This document shows positions 29,572 through 39,100 of a DNA stretch of 64,000 bases, one piece after another. The stretch lies in the NCBI RefSeq assembly GCF_000986785.1, contig NZ_LAYY01000019.1:34025-98024 (forward strand). The letters run 5' to 3'. The DNA is from Mesobacillus campisalis. GTDB lineage: Bacteria > Bacillota > Bacilli > Bacillales > Cytobacillaceae. A model generated the notes under the pieces. That model made no database searches. It was not told the origin of the DNA and saw only the letters and a program-made list of their open reading frames with translations. Position numbers and translations under genes: made by a program. Within the stretch, counting starts at the first letter, position 1. The number at the start of each line of letters is the position of its first letter.

Positions 29572-30210
29572 TTGAAGGATTGGGAACGTTTTTTAGAACC
29601 ATATAAGCAGGCAGTGGAAGAGCTGAAGGTTAAGTTAAGAGGGATGCGCAGCCAATATGAGCAAAATTCGGATCATTCGCCGATTGAGTTTGTGACTGGA
29701 AGGGTAAAGCCTATTGCGAGTATCCTGGATAAGGCAAATCAAAAAGGCATAACCCTCGACAAGCTGGAAACGGAAATGCAGGATATTGCCGGCCTTAGAA
29801 TGATGTGCCAGTTTGTCGATGATATCAAGCCGATCGTCGAGCTGCTCAGAAGAAGAAATGATTTTGAGATTGTGGAAGAACGGGATTATATCTCCCATAA
29901 AAAGGCAAGTGGCTACAGATCCTACCATGTCGTTATAAAATATCCTGTCCAAACCATTCATGGTGAAAAGATCATTTTGGCCGAAATCCAGATCAGGACC
30001 CTGGCAATGAATTTTTGGGCCACAATCGAGCATTCGCTGAATTATAAATATAAGGGCCAATTTCCTGAAGATATCCGGCTCCGCCTCCAGCGGGCGGCTG
30101 AGGCGGCCTTCAGGCTGGATGAGGAAATGTCCAAAATCCGGGGTGAAATCCAGGAAGCGCAGGCCTTTTTTTCGCGTAAAAAAGAACAGCAAAAAGAAAA
30201 AGGAAACTGA
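29572..30210 (+). CDS. sasB: small alarmone synthetase SasB/RelQ
   Basis: Makes (p)ppGpp from GTP/GDP and ATP; 212 aa, synthetase domain only. Motifs: DIAGLRMMC (Asp71), [12 protein letters not shown] and [18 protein letters not shown] with Glu138 and Gln140. The TTG at 29572 is chosen because GGGGTG lies 8 nt upstream; a TTG at 29566 is too near. It precedes NAD kinase and yjbO in a tight operon. Confidence 0.95.
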   Translation: MKDWERFLEPYKQAVEELKVKLRGMRSQYEQNSDHSPIEFVTGRVKPIASILDKANQKGITLDKLETEMQDIAGLRMMCQFVDDIKPIVELLRRRNDFEIVEERDYISHKKASGYRSYHVVIKYPVQTIHGEKIILAEIQIRTLAMNFWATIEHSLNYKYKGQFPEDIRLRLQRAAEAAFRLDEEMSKIRGEIQEAQAFFSRKKEQQKEKGN

Positions 30211-30241
30211 TAAAAAAGGGCTAAAGCGAGGTGAAGGAACA

Positions 30242-31036
30242 ATGAAGTTTGCGATAACATCCAAGGGAGATGCACGGTCGAACACTCTTATGCACAAGAT
30301 GAGAACATACCTGCAGGACTTTGAACTTGAATACGATGAAGACAAGCCGGATATCTGCATCTCTGTAGGAGGAGATGGCACCTTGCTTTATGCTTTTCAT
30401 CGTTACAGCAGCCGGCTGGATAAGACGGCGTTTGTTGGTGTCCACACCGGCCATTTGGGTTTTTATGCGGACTGGGTGCCGGAAGAAATTGAAAAACTCG
30501 TTATTGCAATCGCGAAAACTCCATACCAAATCGTGGAGTATCCGCTGCTCGAAGTCATTATCCGCTATCAGCACGGCGGCAGGGAGACCAGATACCTGGC
30601 GCTCAATGAATGCACAGTGAAATCGGTTGAGGGAACACTGGTCATGGATGTTGAAATACGTGGACAGCATTTTGAACGGTTTCGGGGAGACGGACTGTGC
30701 ATTTCGACTCCTTCCGGAAGTACCGCCTACAACAAGGCATTGGGCGGAGCCATTCTGCATCCCTCTCTCCCCGCTATCCAGGTTGCGGAGATGGCTTCCA
30801 TCAATAATCGGGTCTTTAGGACAGTCGGCTCGCCGCTGGTGCTTCCGGCCCACCATACCTGCATCCTCAAACCGGTAAACAGGCCTGATTTCCAAGTGAC
30901 GGTGGACCATTTGACGCTGCTGCACAAGGATGTAAAGTCCATTCAGTTCAGGGTAGCGGATGAAAAAATGCGGTTTGCCAGATTTAGGCCGTTTCCTTTT
31001 TGGAAAAGGGTGCATGATTCGTTCATTTCTGATTAA
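30242..31036 (+). CDS. nadK: NAD kinase
   Basis: Phosphorylates NAD to NADP; 264 aa. The signature GGDGT is at residues 43-47 and NE at Asn122-Glu123, with the [21 protein letters not shown] block (pieces). GAGGTGAAGGA precedes the ATG at 30242; longer in-frame extensions run into sasB and are rejected. Equivalent to B. subtilis yjbN (ppnKA). Confidence 0.96.
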   Translation: MKFAITSKGDARSNTLMHKMRTYLQDFELEYDEDKPDICISVGGDGTLLYAFHRYSSRLDKTAFVGVHTGHLGFYADWVPEEIEKLVIAIAKTPYQIVEYPLLEVIIRYQHGGRETRYLALNECTVKSVEGTLVMDVEIRGQHFERFRGDGLCISTPSGSTAYNKALGGAILHPSLPAIQVAEMASINNRVFRTVGSPLVLPAHHTCILKPVNRPDFQVTVDHLTLLHKDVKSIQFRVADEKMRFARFRPFPFWKRVHDSFISD

Positions 31037-31054
31037 CAGGCAGCAGGTGAAAAC

Positions 31055-31954
31055 ATGAATTTCAGACTCAGATGGATTGCGGCTGCAGCAGATGAAGGAA
31101 AGCTGCTGCGTGAGTTTCTTCAGGAGAAGCAAATATCAAAAAGTGCCCTGACGGATATTAAATTCAGAGGCGGGGCACTTATTGTCAATGGAGAACCCGT
31201 GACGGTAAGGTATTTACTTCAGAAAGGCGACCATATCGAGGTTTGCTTTCCAAAAGAAAATCCTTCGGCTGGACTGGCCGCAGAAACCTTTCCCTTACAT
31301 GTTATCTATGAAGATGATTACATTCTTGTGGTCATTAAGCCGGCAGGCATGAATACAATTCCGTCCCGTGAACATCCAACAGGAAGTCTCGCAAACGGGC
31401 TGATCGGTTATTACAGCCTTAAGGGAGTGGAAGCAACGACTCATATCGTGACCAGGCTTGACCGGGACACATCGGGAATCGTATTGGTGGCCAAACACCG
31501 GCATGTGCACCATCTGCTAAGCAAGCAGCAAAAGGAGAATGGAGTAAAAAGGATTTATGAGGCTTTTGCAGCAGGGGTTTTTATGGGGGAGAAGGGAATC
31601 ATCGAGCAGCCAATCGCAAGGAAGAGCAGCAGTATTATTGAAAGGGAGGTCCATCCGGAGGGCCAATATGCCTGTACATATTATCGCCTGATTCGACAAT
31701 ATGAAAAATTCGCCCATATCGAACTGAAGCTGAAGACCGGGAGAACGCATCAAATCAGGGTTCATCTCTCCTTTATCAAGCACCCGCTTCTTGGCGATGA
31801 CCTTTATGGGGGCAGTGTCGACATGCTGGAAAGGCAGGCTCTTCATTGCCGGGAACTCTGCTTTTCCCACCCAATTAGTGGCGAAGATTTACACTTTTCA
31901 GCTCCGATGCCTAATGATATGATGGATATCCTGCACAAGAGCAAGCTTCCATGA
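31055..31954 (+). CDS. yjbO: RluA/RluD-family RNA pseudouridine synthase (YjbO)
   Basis: A 299-aa enzyme with an N-terminal S4-like part (residues 15-65) and a catalytic domain. The catalytic Asp136 is in VTRLDRDTSG, where the usual leading His is Thr, and LKTGRTHQIRVHL follows. The RNA target cannot be read. It follows nadK by 18 bp. Confidence 0.93.
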   Translation: MNFRLRWIAAAADEGKLLREFLQEKQISKSALTDIKFRGGALIVNGEPVTVRYLLQKGDHIEVCFPKENPSAGLAAETFPLHVIYEDDYILVVIKPAGMNTIPSREHPTGSLANGLIGYYSLKGVEATTHIVTRLDRDTSGIVLVAKHRHVHHLLSKQQKENGVKRIYEAFAAGVFMGEKGIIEQPIARKSSSIIEREVHPEGQYACTYYRLIRQYEKFAHIELKLKTGRTHQIRVHLSFIKHPLLGDDLYGGSVDMLERQALHCRELCFSHPISGEDLHFSAPMPNDMMDILHKSKLP

Positions 31955-32118
31955 TGAAGAGTTGCTTTCATAAGCAGGATTTTGTTTGGGTTAAGCTGTT
32001 TTCGGATAAGGGAATCCATCAATGCAAAAAATGAGAAAAGAGGCTGCCCACGATTGTGACAGTCCAATTCCATTAGTGCAACATGATGCTAAAGGAAGGT
32101 TCAGAAGGGGGAGTGGAT

Positions 32119-33501
32119 ATGGCTGAACAACGTCAGGATGCAGGGCAAAAAAAATACGTAGACACAGAATGGTTAAGGGAAGCACTTCATAACGAGGATA
32201 TTGAAAAGTTCAGGGAAGAGTTCCTCGAGATGCATCCCTATGATCAGGCTACTTTCTTTAAGGAACTTGATGAAAAGGGAAGGCGCAATGTTTACCATTA
32301 CCTCTCCCCGGAGGAAATGGCCGGGCTATTTGAGAATCTTGAGGCAGAGGACAGCGAGTACAAAGATGTGCTCGCCGAAATGAACCCTTCCTATGCCGCA
32401 GATATGTTGTCCAACATGTATGCAGATGATGCCGTCGATGTCCTTAATGAACTCGATAAGGACCAGGTCGTCAGTTACCTGACCATCATGGACACCGAGG
32501 CGGCGAAAGAGATCAAAGACCTGCTCCATTACGAGGAGTATACAGCCGGAAGCATCATGACAACGGAGTATGTAGCGATTGCGGCCAATCAGACTGTCCG
32601 TTCCGCCATGCATATCCTGAAGAATGAGGCCCCCCGTGCGGAAACCATTTATTATGTGTATGTTATTGATGATGAAAGGCGTCTTGTGGGCGTTCTCTCG
32701 CTGCGTGACTTGATTGTCAACGATGACGACATCATGATTTCCGAAATCATGTACGATCGTGTTGTCTCCGTTTCTGTTGGCGAGGACCAGGAAGAAGTCG
32801 CCCGGATGATGCGGGATTATAATTTTGTTGCCATCCCGGTTGTCGATTTCCAGAATCATCTTTTGGGAGTTATCACGGTTGATGATATCATCGATGTCAT
32901 GGAAGAAGAAGCATCCGATGACTATTCCAAGCTTGCAGGGATTGCGGATATGGACAGCGTTGACAAAAACCCTGTCACAGCTGCGCGGAAACGTCTGCCA
33001 TGGCTGATTATCCTGTTGTTTCTTGGCATGTTTACGGCCAGCTTGATTGGAAGGTTTGAAGAGACTCTCGACCAGGTAGCGATTTTGGCTGTTTTCATTC
33101 CGCTTATTGCCGGTATGGCCGGGAACACAGGAACGCAAGCATTGGCGGTTGCGGTCCGCGGAATCGCGACAGGTGACCTGGAGAAGGAAAACAGATGGAA
33201 AATTGTTGCCAGGGAGGCAGGAACAGGGTTTATTATTGGAATTACCTGTGGAGTTCTCGTAACTTTCATCGTCTATTTTTGGAAGGGCGAATTTTTTCTT
33301 GGTGTCCTTGTTGGCATCTCGATTTTTATTACGCTTATTGTATCAACTTTGGCAGGATCTCTTGTACCGCTGGTCATGCATCGCCTAAAAATTGACCCAG
33401 CTGTGGCATCCGGGCCATTTATTACCACAATAAATGACATCCTGTCGATTCTGATTTATTTCGGGATTGCAACAGCATTTATGAGTTATCTTACAGGTTA
33501 A
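32119..33501 (+). CDS. mgtE: magnesium transporter MgtE
   Basis: Mg2+ channel/transporter, 460 aa. In order: an acidic N-domain (residues 15-125), a CBS pair (about 130-250, with GSIMTTEYVAI and FVAIPVVD), then five membrane segments from about 280, with the pore motif PLIAGMAGNTGTQ. AGAAGGGGGAG fits the ATG at 32119. I see no M-box in the 164-bp leader. Followed after 12 bp by yjbQ. Confidence 0.95.
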   Translation: MAEQRQDAGQKKYVDTEWLREALHNEDIEKFREEFLEMHPYDQATFFKELDEKGRRNVYHYLSPEEMAGLFENLEAEDSEYKDVLAEMNPSYAADMLSNMYADDAVDVLNELDKDQVVSYLTIMDTEAAKEIKDLLHYEEYTAGSIMTTEYVAIAANQTVRSAMHILKNEAPRAETIYYVYVIDDERRLVGVLSLRDLIVNDDDIMISEIMYDRVVSVSVGEDQEEVARMMRDYNFVAIPVVDFQNHLLGVITVDDIIDVMEEEASDDYSKLAGIADMDSVDKNPVTAARKRLPWLIILLFLGMFTASLIGRFEETLDQVAILAVFIPLIAGMAGNTGTQALAVAVRGIATGDLEKENRWKIVAREAGTGFIIGITCGVLVTFIVYFWKGEFFLGVLVGISIFITLIVSTLAGSLVPLVMHRLKIDPAVASGPFITTINDILSILIYFGIATAFMSYLTG

Positions 33502-33513
33502 GGGAGGGACAGG

Positions 33514-35370
33514 ATGGAACATCATGCCTCGATAACTTCACTTTTAGTTGTCATCATTATCGCTCTTTTAACACCGATTGTTCTTCACCGCTTTAAGCTT
33601 AATTTTATCCCTGTCGTTGTGGCGGAAATTATCATGGGCCTGATTATAGGGAAAAGCGGCTTTGACATTGTGCATGAGGACATGTGGCTTGAGACGCTTT
33701 CCACATTGGGCTTTTTATTTTTAATGTTTTTAAGCGGACTGGAAATTGATTTTAGTGCCTTTTCGTTGAAGAAAACAAAAGACGCGAAATCTGCTAATCA
33801 GCCAAATACATTCTTTATTTCTACGGTTGTTTTTATTGGAATCTTCTTTGTTTCGCTTGGCTTGTCTTATCTATTTGTTTTAGCGGGCTTTATCGATAAT
33901 GCCTTTCTTATGACTCTGATCATTTCGACCATATCTCTTGGCGTGGTGGTGCCAACACTCAAAGAGGCGCATTTGATGAAGACCAATATTGGCCAGATTA
34001 TTTTGCTTGTTGCCGTTATTGCTGATCTTGTCACGATGATACTCCTGGCTGTGTTTGTCTCCATGTATGATACAGAGGGAGGAAATACGTGGCTGCTGCT
34101 TCTTCTGTTTGGTGCTGGAGTTGTACTTTATTTTATTGGCAGGGGCTTCAAGAGCCGTCAATTTGTTTCCGCTTTGGCAACGGGTACGACCCAGATTGGT
34201 ACTCGGGCTGTCTTTACGCTGCTGATTGTACTTGTCGCCATCTCGGAAACCGTAGGGGCAGAGAATATTCTGGGTGCTTTCCTCGCCGGTGTCCTGGTAT
34301 CCCTGCTGACACCTGACCAGGAATTGATCCATAAACTTGATTCATTTGGCTACGGCTTTTTAATCCCAATCTTCTTTGTCATGATTGGTGTCGGTCTCGA
34401 TATTTGGTCTTTGTTCAGCGACCCCAAATTGCTTTTGCTGATTCCATTGCTGCTGATCGCCTTGCTGATTTCAAAGCTGATTCCTGTGTATGTGCTGAAA
34501 AAATGGTATGACACAAAAACGGTTCTCGCATCAGGGTTCCTGCTGACATCGACCCTGTCGCTTGTCATTGCCGCTGCAACAATCGGGGAGAGGATGGGGG
34601 TCATCACTCCGGAGTTGAGCGGAACGCTTATTTTGGTTGCCGTCATTTCCTGCGTGCTGACACCGATTGTTTTTAAGAAACTCTTCCCGCGCGTAAAGGC
34701 TGAGGATAAAAAGCTCCGCGTCGCCATGATTGGCGCCAATCAAATGACCTTGTCTGTTACCAGGGAATTAAACTCTTCTTTATTTGAACCTGTGCTTTAT
34801 CATACAAAGCAGGATAAAGAAGGAAATCAGCTTGCAGACTCTGTTTTTGAAATTTTTGAAGTTGATGATTATTCACCTGAAACTTTGGAAAAGGAATCTA
34901 TTTACAATGCCGACATTGTTGTAATATCAACCGGCAATGAAGATACAAACGCCCTGATTGCCAGAGCGGCCATGGAGAAATGTTCGGGACGTGTCATTGC
35001 CAGAATTGAAAATCCGGAGCTTGCAACCAAATTGAAAAGCCAAGGCATAGAAGTCTTTTCTGTGCTCATGTCCTCTACTACATTGCTTCAGGCTTTGATT
35101 GAATCTCCGGGCATCATTGGCATACTCATGAATAAGGAGTCCTCACTCCATGAAATCAGGATGCAGAACGGCCACTATGATGGCATGACACTGCGGAGAT
35201 TCCCCTTTACAGGAGATGTTATCTTTGTGCGCATACTCAGGGGCACCGATTCAATCGTTCCCCACGGTGATACTGAACTCCACCTTAACGATCGGCTCAT
35301 TGTTACTGGCTCCGGTGAGTATGTTGAAGAGCTAAAACTGGAACTTGAGTTTAAACCCCGATTTTATTGA
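33514..35370 (+). CDS. yjbQ: CPA2 cation:proton antiporter with TrkA domains (YjbQ)
   Basis: A 618-aa protein: about 12 membrane segments in residues 1-385, then a Rossmann-type TrkA-N domain (LRVAMIGANQMT to about 515) and a TrkA-C domain. B. subtilis YjbQ belongs to this K+/Na+ antiporter family. It lies 12 bp after mgtE, so Mg2+ and monovalent cation transport may be co-expressed. Confidence 0.92.
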   Translation: MEHHASITSLLVVIIIALLTPIVLHRFKLNFIPVVVAEIIMGLIIGKSGFDIVHEDMWLETLSTLGFLFLMFLSGLEIDFSAFSLKKTKDAKSANQPNTFFISTVVFIGIFFVSLGLSYLFVLAGFIDNAFLMTLIISTISLGVVVPTLKEAHLMKTNIGQIILLVAVIADLVTMILLAVFVSMYDTEGGNTWLLLLLFGAGVVLYFIGRGFKSRQFVSALATGTTQIGTRAVFTLLIVLVAISETVGAENILGAFLAGVLVSLLTPDQELIHKLDSFGYGFLIPIFFVMIGVGLDIWSLFSDPKLLLLIPLLLIALLISKLIPVYVLKKWYDTKTVLASGFLLTSTLSLVIAAATIGERMGVITPELSGTLILVAVISCVLTPIVFKKLFPRVKAEDKKLRVAMIGANQMTLSVTRELNSSLFEPVLYHTKQDKEGNQLADSVFEIFEVDDYSPETLEKESIYNADIVVISTGNEDTNALIARAAMEKCSGRVIARIENPELATKLKSQGIEVFSVLMSSTTLLQALIESPGIIGILMNKESSLHEIRMQNGHYDGMTLRRFPFTGDVIFVRILRGTDSIVPHGDTELHLNDRLIVTGSGEYVEELKLELEFKPRFY

Positions 35371-35376
35371 TTACGC

Positions 35377-35403
35377 AGGAAACCCGCCATGGCGGGTTTT
35401 TGT
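35377..35403 (+). terminator. mgtE-yjbQ terminator
   Basis: AACCCGCC/GGCGGGTT stem with an AT loop (35381-35398), then TTTTT. Confidence 0.88.
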
Positions 35404-35439
35404 GCTTCCCCTTTTCAAACCATTTGATTTGGTGTAATA

Positions 35440-35456
35440 TTAGCACTAGGTACTAA
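35440..35456 (+). promoter_or_regulatory. FapR operator of fabI
   Basis: TTAGCACTAGGTACTAA is a near-perfect 17-bp palindrome of the FapR type, 31 bp before the fabI start. It pairs in design with the weaker site in front of fabH at 1715. Confidence 0.85.
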
Positions 35457-35487
35457 TAACTTGTGATAAAACAGGGGGATTTTTAAG

Positions 35488-36255
35488 ATGGCTTTTTCTT
35501 TAAACGGTAAAACATTTGTAGTTATGGGGGTAGCAAATAAAAGGAGTATTGCCTGGGGTATTGCACGCTCTCTTCATGATGCAGGTGCAAATCTGATTTT
35601 CACCTATGCAGGTGAAAGGCTTGAAAGCAGTGTCCGTGAGCTTGCTTCATCACTTGATGAAAATTATCTCGTCCTTCCTTGTGACGTGACTAGCGATGAA
35701 GATGTTGCAAAGTGCTTCGCGAAAATCAAGGAAGCGACAGGAACCATCCAGGGGGTTGCCCACTGCATCGCCTTTGCCAATAAGGAAGAGTTGAATGGGG
35801 ACTATCTGAATGTTACTCGCGATGGCTTCTTGCTGGCACACAATATTAGCTCGTACTCGCTTACGGCTGTTGCCAAGGAAGCAAAAGAGCTGATGTCTGA
35901 AGGAGGCAGCATTGTTACTCTTACGTATCTTGGCGGCGAGAGGGCAATCGAAAACTATAATGTCATGGGAGTGGCAAAGGCTTCTCTTGATGCTAGCGTT
36001 CGTTACCTTGCTAAGGATCTGGGCAAGCAAAATATCCGGGTCAATTCGATTTCCGCAGGTCCGATTCGTACGCTCTCAGCTAAAGGGGTCAGCGATTTTA
36101 ATTCCATCCTGAGGGAAATTGAAGAAAAGGCTCCGCTGCGCAGAAATACGACTCCTGAAGAAGTTGGCGACACAGCTGTCTTTTTGTTCAGCGATATGTC
36201 AAGAGGCATCACTGGTGAGAATATCCATGTAGACTCAGGATTTCATATTGTTTAA
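35488..36255 (+). CDS. fabI: enoyl-ACP reductase FabI
   Basis: NADH/NADPH-dependent last step of fatty-acid elongation and the triclosan target; 255 aa. Short-chain-dehydrogenase fold with GVANKRSIAWGIA at the cofactor site and the FabI catalytic pair Tyr-x6-Lys in NYNVMGVAKASLD. ACAGGGGG precedes the ATG. FapR-controlled like fabHF. Confidence 0.97.
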   Translation: MAFSLNGKTFVVMGVANKRSIAWGIARSLHDAGANLIFTYAGERLESSVRELASSLDENYLVLPCDVTSDEDVAKCFAKIKEATGTIQGVAHCIAFANKEELNGDYLNVTRDGFLLAHNISSYSLTAVAKEAKELMSEGGSIVTLTYLGGERAIENYNVMGVAKASLDASVRYLAKDLGKQNIRVNSISAGPIRTLSAKGVSDFNSILREIEEKAPLRRNTTPEEVGDTAVFLFSDMSRGITGENIHVDSGFHIV

Positions 36256-36263
36256 TTTTTCAG

Positions 36264-36293
36264 GAGGGCCTGGCATTTGCCAGGCCTTTTTTA
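36264..36293 (+). terminator. fabI terminator
   Basis: GGCCTGGCA/TGCCAGGCC stem, then TTTTTT. Confidence 0.9.
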
Positions 36294-36335
36294 TTTGTTC
36301 TAAAGGAAAAGTATAATTTTTGGCCCATAGATAAC

Positions 36336-36464
36336 TGTCTAGCTGCAGCGCCTAGCCCCTCGAGTCATAAGCCACTCCAGAATTGAAGGCAAAGAGCGCC
36401 TTCTATTCTGGAGCGTCTTATGCTGTTCGGGGCTGACCAAGGCGCTTCCGCTTTTTTTTATTAA
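36336..36464. repeat. 129-nt long-hairpin repeat of Bacillaceae type
   Basis: The two halves pair in steps: AGCGCCTAGCCCC with GGGGCTGACCAAGGCGCT, GTCATAAG with CTTATG, CTCCAGAAT with ATTCTGGAG and GAAGGC with GCCTTC. It ends AAGGCGCTTCCGC and eight T. From memory, elements starting TGTCTAGCT and ending in this tail are widespread in Bacillus intergenic DNA. No coding capacity. It may act as a second terminator after fabI. Confidence 0.8.
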
Positions 36465-36551
36465 ATTGTGTGTTTTGCTTAGGACAAGCGCGGAAACAGC
36501 TTGGTCGAATGAACAATATAATAAAACAGATGGGAAAGGAGGTGGGAAGGT

Positions 36552-36902
36552 ATGACTGAAGAGGGGCAGGGAAAACAGTGGTATTTCCACTTTAATGGAA
36601 GAGACCTTTCCAGCGGTTCTTCGGGGCTTAGTGAAAATGAAGTTAAAGCCATTAATGAAGCGATGGAAAAGGTTGAAGGTAGTTTAAACCGGCTATTTGC
36701 CAATTTGGCGTCAAGTGTGAAAAACGCCGTCGGTGATCTGGGGGTCGACCCCCTTCATAGTCTCAGTCCCGCTCAACTTGAACAGTTGAAGACTCGCCTG
36801 CCAAAGATGAAAACATCTAGCAAAGATGGCCATTTCAGGTTGGAAATGAATGATGAGGTCGTAATGGAATTAAAGTTACCGAAAATCAGAAACGATGAAT
36901 AA
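36552..36902 (+). CDS. 116-aa acidic protein of unknown function in the coat-gene region
   Basis: A soluble protein starting MTEEGQGKQWYFHFNGRDL, with a predicted helical middle (SENEVKAINEAMEKVEGSLNRL) and a mixed-charge C-terminus. AAAGGAGGTGGGAAGG precedes the ATG, one of the strongest ribosome sites here. It lies between fabI and coat genes, which suggests but does not show a sporulation role. No family recognised. Confidence 0.75.
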   Translation: MTEEGQGKQWYFHFNGRDLSSGSSGLSENEVKAINEAMEKVEGSLNRLFANLASSVKNAVGDLGVDPLHSLSPAQLEQLKTRLPKMKTSSKDGHFRLEMNDEVVMELKLPKIRNDE

Positions 36903-36947
36903 TTCATCGGCTGAATATATTTAAAATGAGGAAAAGGAGTGGATAGT

Positions 36948-37247
36948 ATGTTGTCAAGACGATGGGGAAACGTGTCAAATAGCTCTTGTGGAAGATCAGA
37001 TGCTTCAGAGGGGGGTGAAAATATGGCATTCAACACCGGGAACTACTCCAATAAAAAGGTGGAATCCAAAGCGGGGGATATCAATGTAAAAGTAGGCGAC
37101 CATTCAGACCCGATCATCGTTATTGTTCCAATCCTGAACGGCGCGACTATTGACGTGCTGAGCAACCCGCAGTTAATTGCCGGCGCCATCACCGGGTTCA
37201 ATGATAATGAAGTAGAAGTAGACGTAGAAGTAGACGTAGAGGTTTAA
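36948..37247 (+). CDS. small coat-region protein with acidic VEVDVEV tail; two possible starts
   Basis: Two well-served starts exist in one frame. ATG 36948 follows AAAAGGAG and gives 99 aa; ATG 37023 follows AGAGGGGGGTG and gives 74 aa beginning MAFNTGNYSNKK. The core is VKVGDHSDPIIVIVPILNGA and the C-terminus is the repeat VEVDVEVDVEV. Position between fabI and the CotY/Z-like gene suggests a spore-surface protein. Product unrecognised. Confidence 0.7.
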   Translation: MLSRRWGNVSNSSCGRSDASEGGENMAFNTGNYSNKKVESKAGDINVKVGDHSDPIIVIVPILNGATIDVLSNPQLIAGAITGFNDNEVEVDVEVDVEV

Positions 37248-37485
37248 TTACAATCCTTAAGAAAGATGCCAGGCTGTATATCATTCAGTCTGGTGCCCCT
37301 TACATATCTGTCCCCTGTCAGGCGGGTTTGACCGTTGTGGGACTAGGACCCTTATATAGGCAGAGGGGAAAGTGCCCATTTACCGCCTAATTTGTGTGAA
37401 ATCGGGCTATTGTCCAGTACCCAAAAAGCCTTTCCAAAATATCTTATAGTGTAAATAACTAATTAGATAAAAGGAGGCAAAAAAT

Positions 37486-37995
37486 ATGGGTTGTGGAAAT
37501 AAAGGCGGATCAGCAAAAGGCGGATGTGTGTGTGAAGTTGTCCGCGCAGTACTAGATATCCAGGAAAGTGTGACAGATAATTGCGAATGTCCATCAAATT
37601 GCTTTTTGGAGCCACTAGGTGCAATAAGCCCTTCAAAGCATAGAAAACAGCCAAACACACGCGTGCTTGTTCTGAAAAATTCCGATGGTTCCCCGTTCCA
37701 TGCTTTTTTCAAAGGCTGCCCGGATGCTTGTGTATCGATATTCTTCCGTGTCGAGGAAGTTTTTGATAACTGCTGTGCAACATTACGCGTTCTTAGGCCG
37801 CTTAAGGAAGGTCCGGGAAATAAATTGTTCCCAGTCGACCTGACTGGCGACTTCAAAGATAAATGCTGCATTGACTTAAATGCAGTGTGCAAGGTTGATG
37901 AATTCGAGGCGACAAATGACTGCATCACGGTTGACCTTTCCTGCTTCTGTGCCGTCCAGTGCATAGAGGACGTAGAATTAGACGACATTTGCTAA
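37486..37995 (+). CDS. cotZ: CotY/CotZ-type cysteine-rich spore crust protein
   Basis: A 169-aa protein with 18 cysteines (about 11%), many paired as CxC or CC (GGCVCEV, NCECPSNC, DNCCA, KCCID, SCFCAVQC). That pattern, and a fabI-cotO neighbourhood, are those of the CotY/CotZ family, which crosslinks the outermost spore layer (crust or exosporium). AAAGGAGG precedes the ATG. CotY and CotZ cannot be told apart by reading. The 238 bp upstream holds only a weak stem (37267-37300) and no clear SigK promoter. Confidence 0.88.
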   Translation: MGCGNKGGSAKGGCVCEVVRAVLDIQESVTDNCECPSNCFLEPLGAISPSKHRKQPNTRVLVLKNSDGSPFHAFFKGCPDACVSIFFRVEEVFDNCCATLRVLRPLKEGPGNKLFPVDLTGDFKDKCCIDLNAVCKVDEFEATNDCITVDLSCFCAVQCIEDVELDDIC

Positions 37996-38071
37996 GCGAT
38001 GTGCAGAGTGAATGGCCCCCCTATAAACAGACCTAGTCTTTTTATAGGGGGATTTTTTTAAAAATTGAAAC

Positions 38072-38632
38072 TCAATTGAATCCTAACATGCGTATTTCCT
38101 GAATATCATCCTTGGCAAGGACAGCTGTAGAGCCATTGCGCAGTTTAATTTCAATTGATTCTTCTCCATTGCTTTCCAAAACCCCGATATAAGTGGTTTC
38201 AGGGGTGATGTATAAGCAAGATACAGGGGATAACTGCTCTGGGAAATTCTCCAGGTACAGAAGCTTTTCATGGATTTCCAGGTCTTTGAAATTTTTTGTC
38301 CGGCGAAAAGAATATTTGTGTCTCCGTCTCGTATCAAACGGGGATGGGTTCTCTTCAGGTTTCTGCTCATCACCTTCAAGGCTGAAAGTACCTTCTTCTT
38401 CAAGTTCCTTATCCATGACCTTTTGCATCGGGATACTCCCTGTATTTCCTTCAGTAATGGCCGACTGGACGCCAGCTTCCAATTCTGAAGGAGAGGCTTC
38501 TTCCCCAAGATGGATTTTATCTTTTTTGGTATTTTTAATCGTATAGACTTCCTGCATGATTACGGATGGAAATTGGATCCGGGGCTGGTCGATATATAAC
38601 AGCGGCCGATGATTCATTTTTTTATTTGTCAA
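38072..38632 (-). CDS. cotO: CotO, spore coat morphogenetic protein
   Basis: A 186-aa protein whose C-terminal half has the CotO pattern: a basic FRRTKNFKDLEIHEKLLYL, then PVSCLYITPETTYIGVLES and the ending IRMLGFN. The N-terminal half is low-complexity and acidic. The TTG at 38632 follows GGGAGGG by 6 nt; an ATG at 38617 is the alternative. Convergent with the CotY/Z-like gene. CotO helps the crust and outer coat assemble in B. subtilis. Confidence 0.85.
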   Translation of the reverse strand: MTNKKMNHRPLLYIDQPRIQFPSVIMQEVYTIKNTKKDKIHLGEEASPSELEAGVQSAITEGNTGSIPMQKVMDKELEEEGTFSLEGDEQKPEENPSPFDTRRRHKYSFRRTKNFKDLEIHEKLLYLENFPEQLSPVSCLYITPETTYIGVLESNGEESIEIKLRNGSTAVLAKDDIQEIRMLGFN

Positions 38633-38695
38633 AAATATCCCTCCCAACTTTGTTTTTCATTTTAATTTATGCATGTAAAACAAAGGAGTGATGAT

Positions 38696-39043
38696 ATGTT
38701 TTCTGGTTTTGGGATGGAAATGATCCTGATTTTCGGTCTGGCTTCGTTCCGTCTGACAAGGCTGATTGTGTTCGACAAGATTACAGAATGGCTTCGTTCA
38801 CCGTTTTTTGAGGAACTGATTGAGGAGGGAGAAATCTATCTTGTCCCCCAAAAAAGCGGGGTTAGGAGATGGATCGGCGAACTGTTAAGCTGTTACTGGT
38901 GCACGGGAATCTGGACCAGTGCTATATTACTGGCAGTTTACGTCTTTATTCCAGCCTTTGGTCTTCCTGTTATTTTAGGTTTGGCTATTGCAGCAGTGGG
39001 AAGCATCATTGAGTCATTCATTACAAAAGGGCTGGGAGATTGA
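38696..39043 (+). CDS. yjcA: YjcA, DUF1360 sporulation membrane protein
   Basis: A 115-aa DUF1360 protein. Signature GLASFRLTRLIVFDKI lies near the N-terminus, GELLSCYWCTGIW in the middle and two hydrophobic segments at the C-terminus. AAAGGAGTG fits the ATG at 38696. In B. subtilis yjcA is a mother-cell sporulation gene next to the cot cluster, as here. Role unknown. Confidence 0.9.
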   Translation: MFSGFGMEMILIFGLASFRLTRLIVFDKITEWLRSPFFEELIEEGEIYLVPQKSGVRRWIGELLSCYWCTGIWTSAILLAVYVFIPAFGLPVILGLAIAAVGSIIESFITKGLGD

Positions 39044-39100
39044 ACAGGCAAACCATGCTTGCCTTGCATAGTATATAGCAACGGTAAAGGAGGCAATAAA

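Noticed and set aside
31955..32118. M-box magnesium riboswitch before mgtE
   Set aside because: The leader is only 164 bp, and apart from GCTGCCCA the conserved M-box blocks are not present.
37419..37453. SigK promoter before the CotY/Z-like gene
   Set aside because: A -10-like TATAGTGTA exists, but the nearest AC element is about 24 nt away, too far for SigK.
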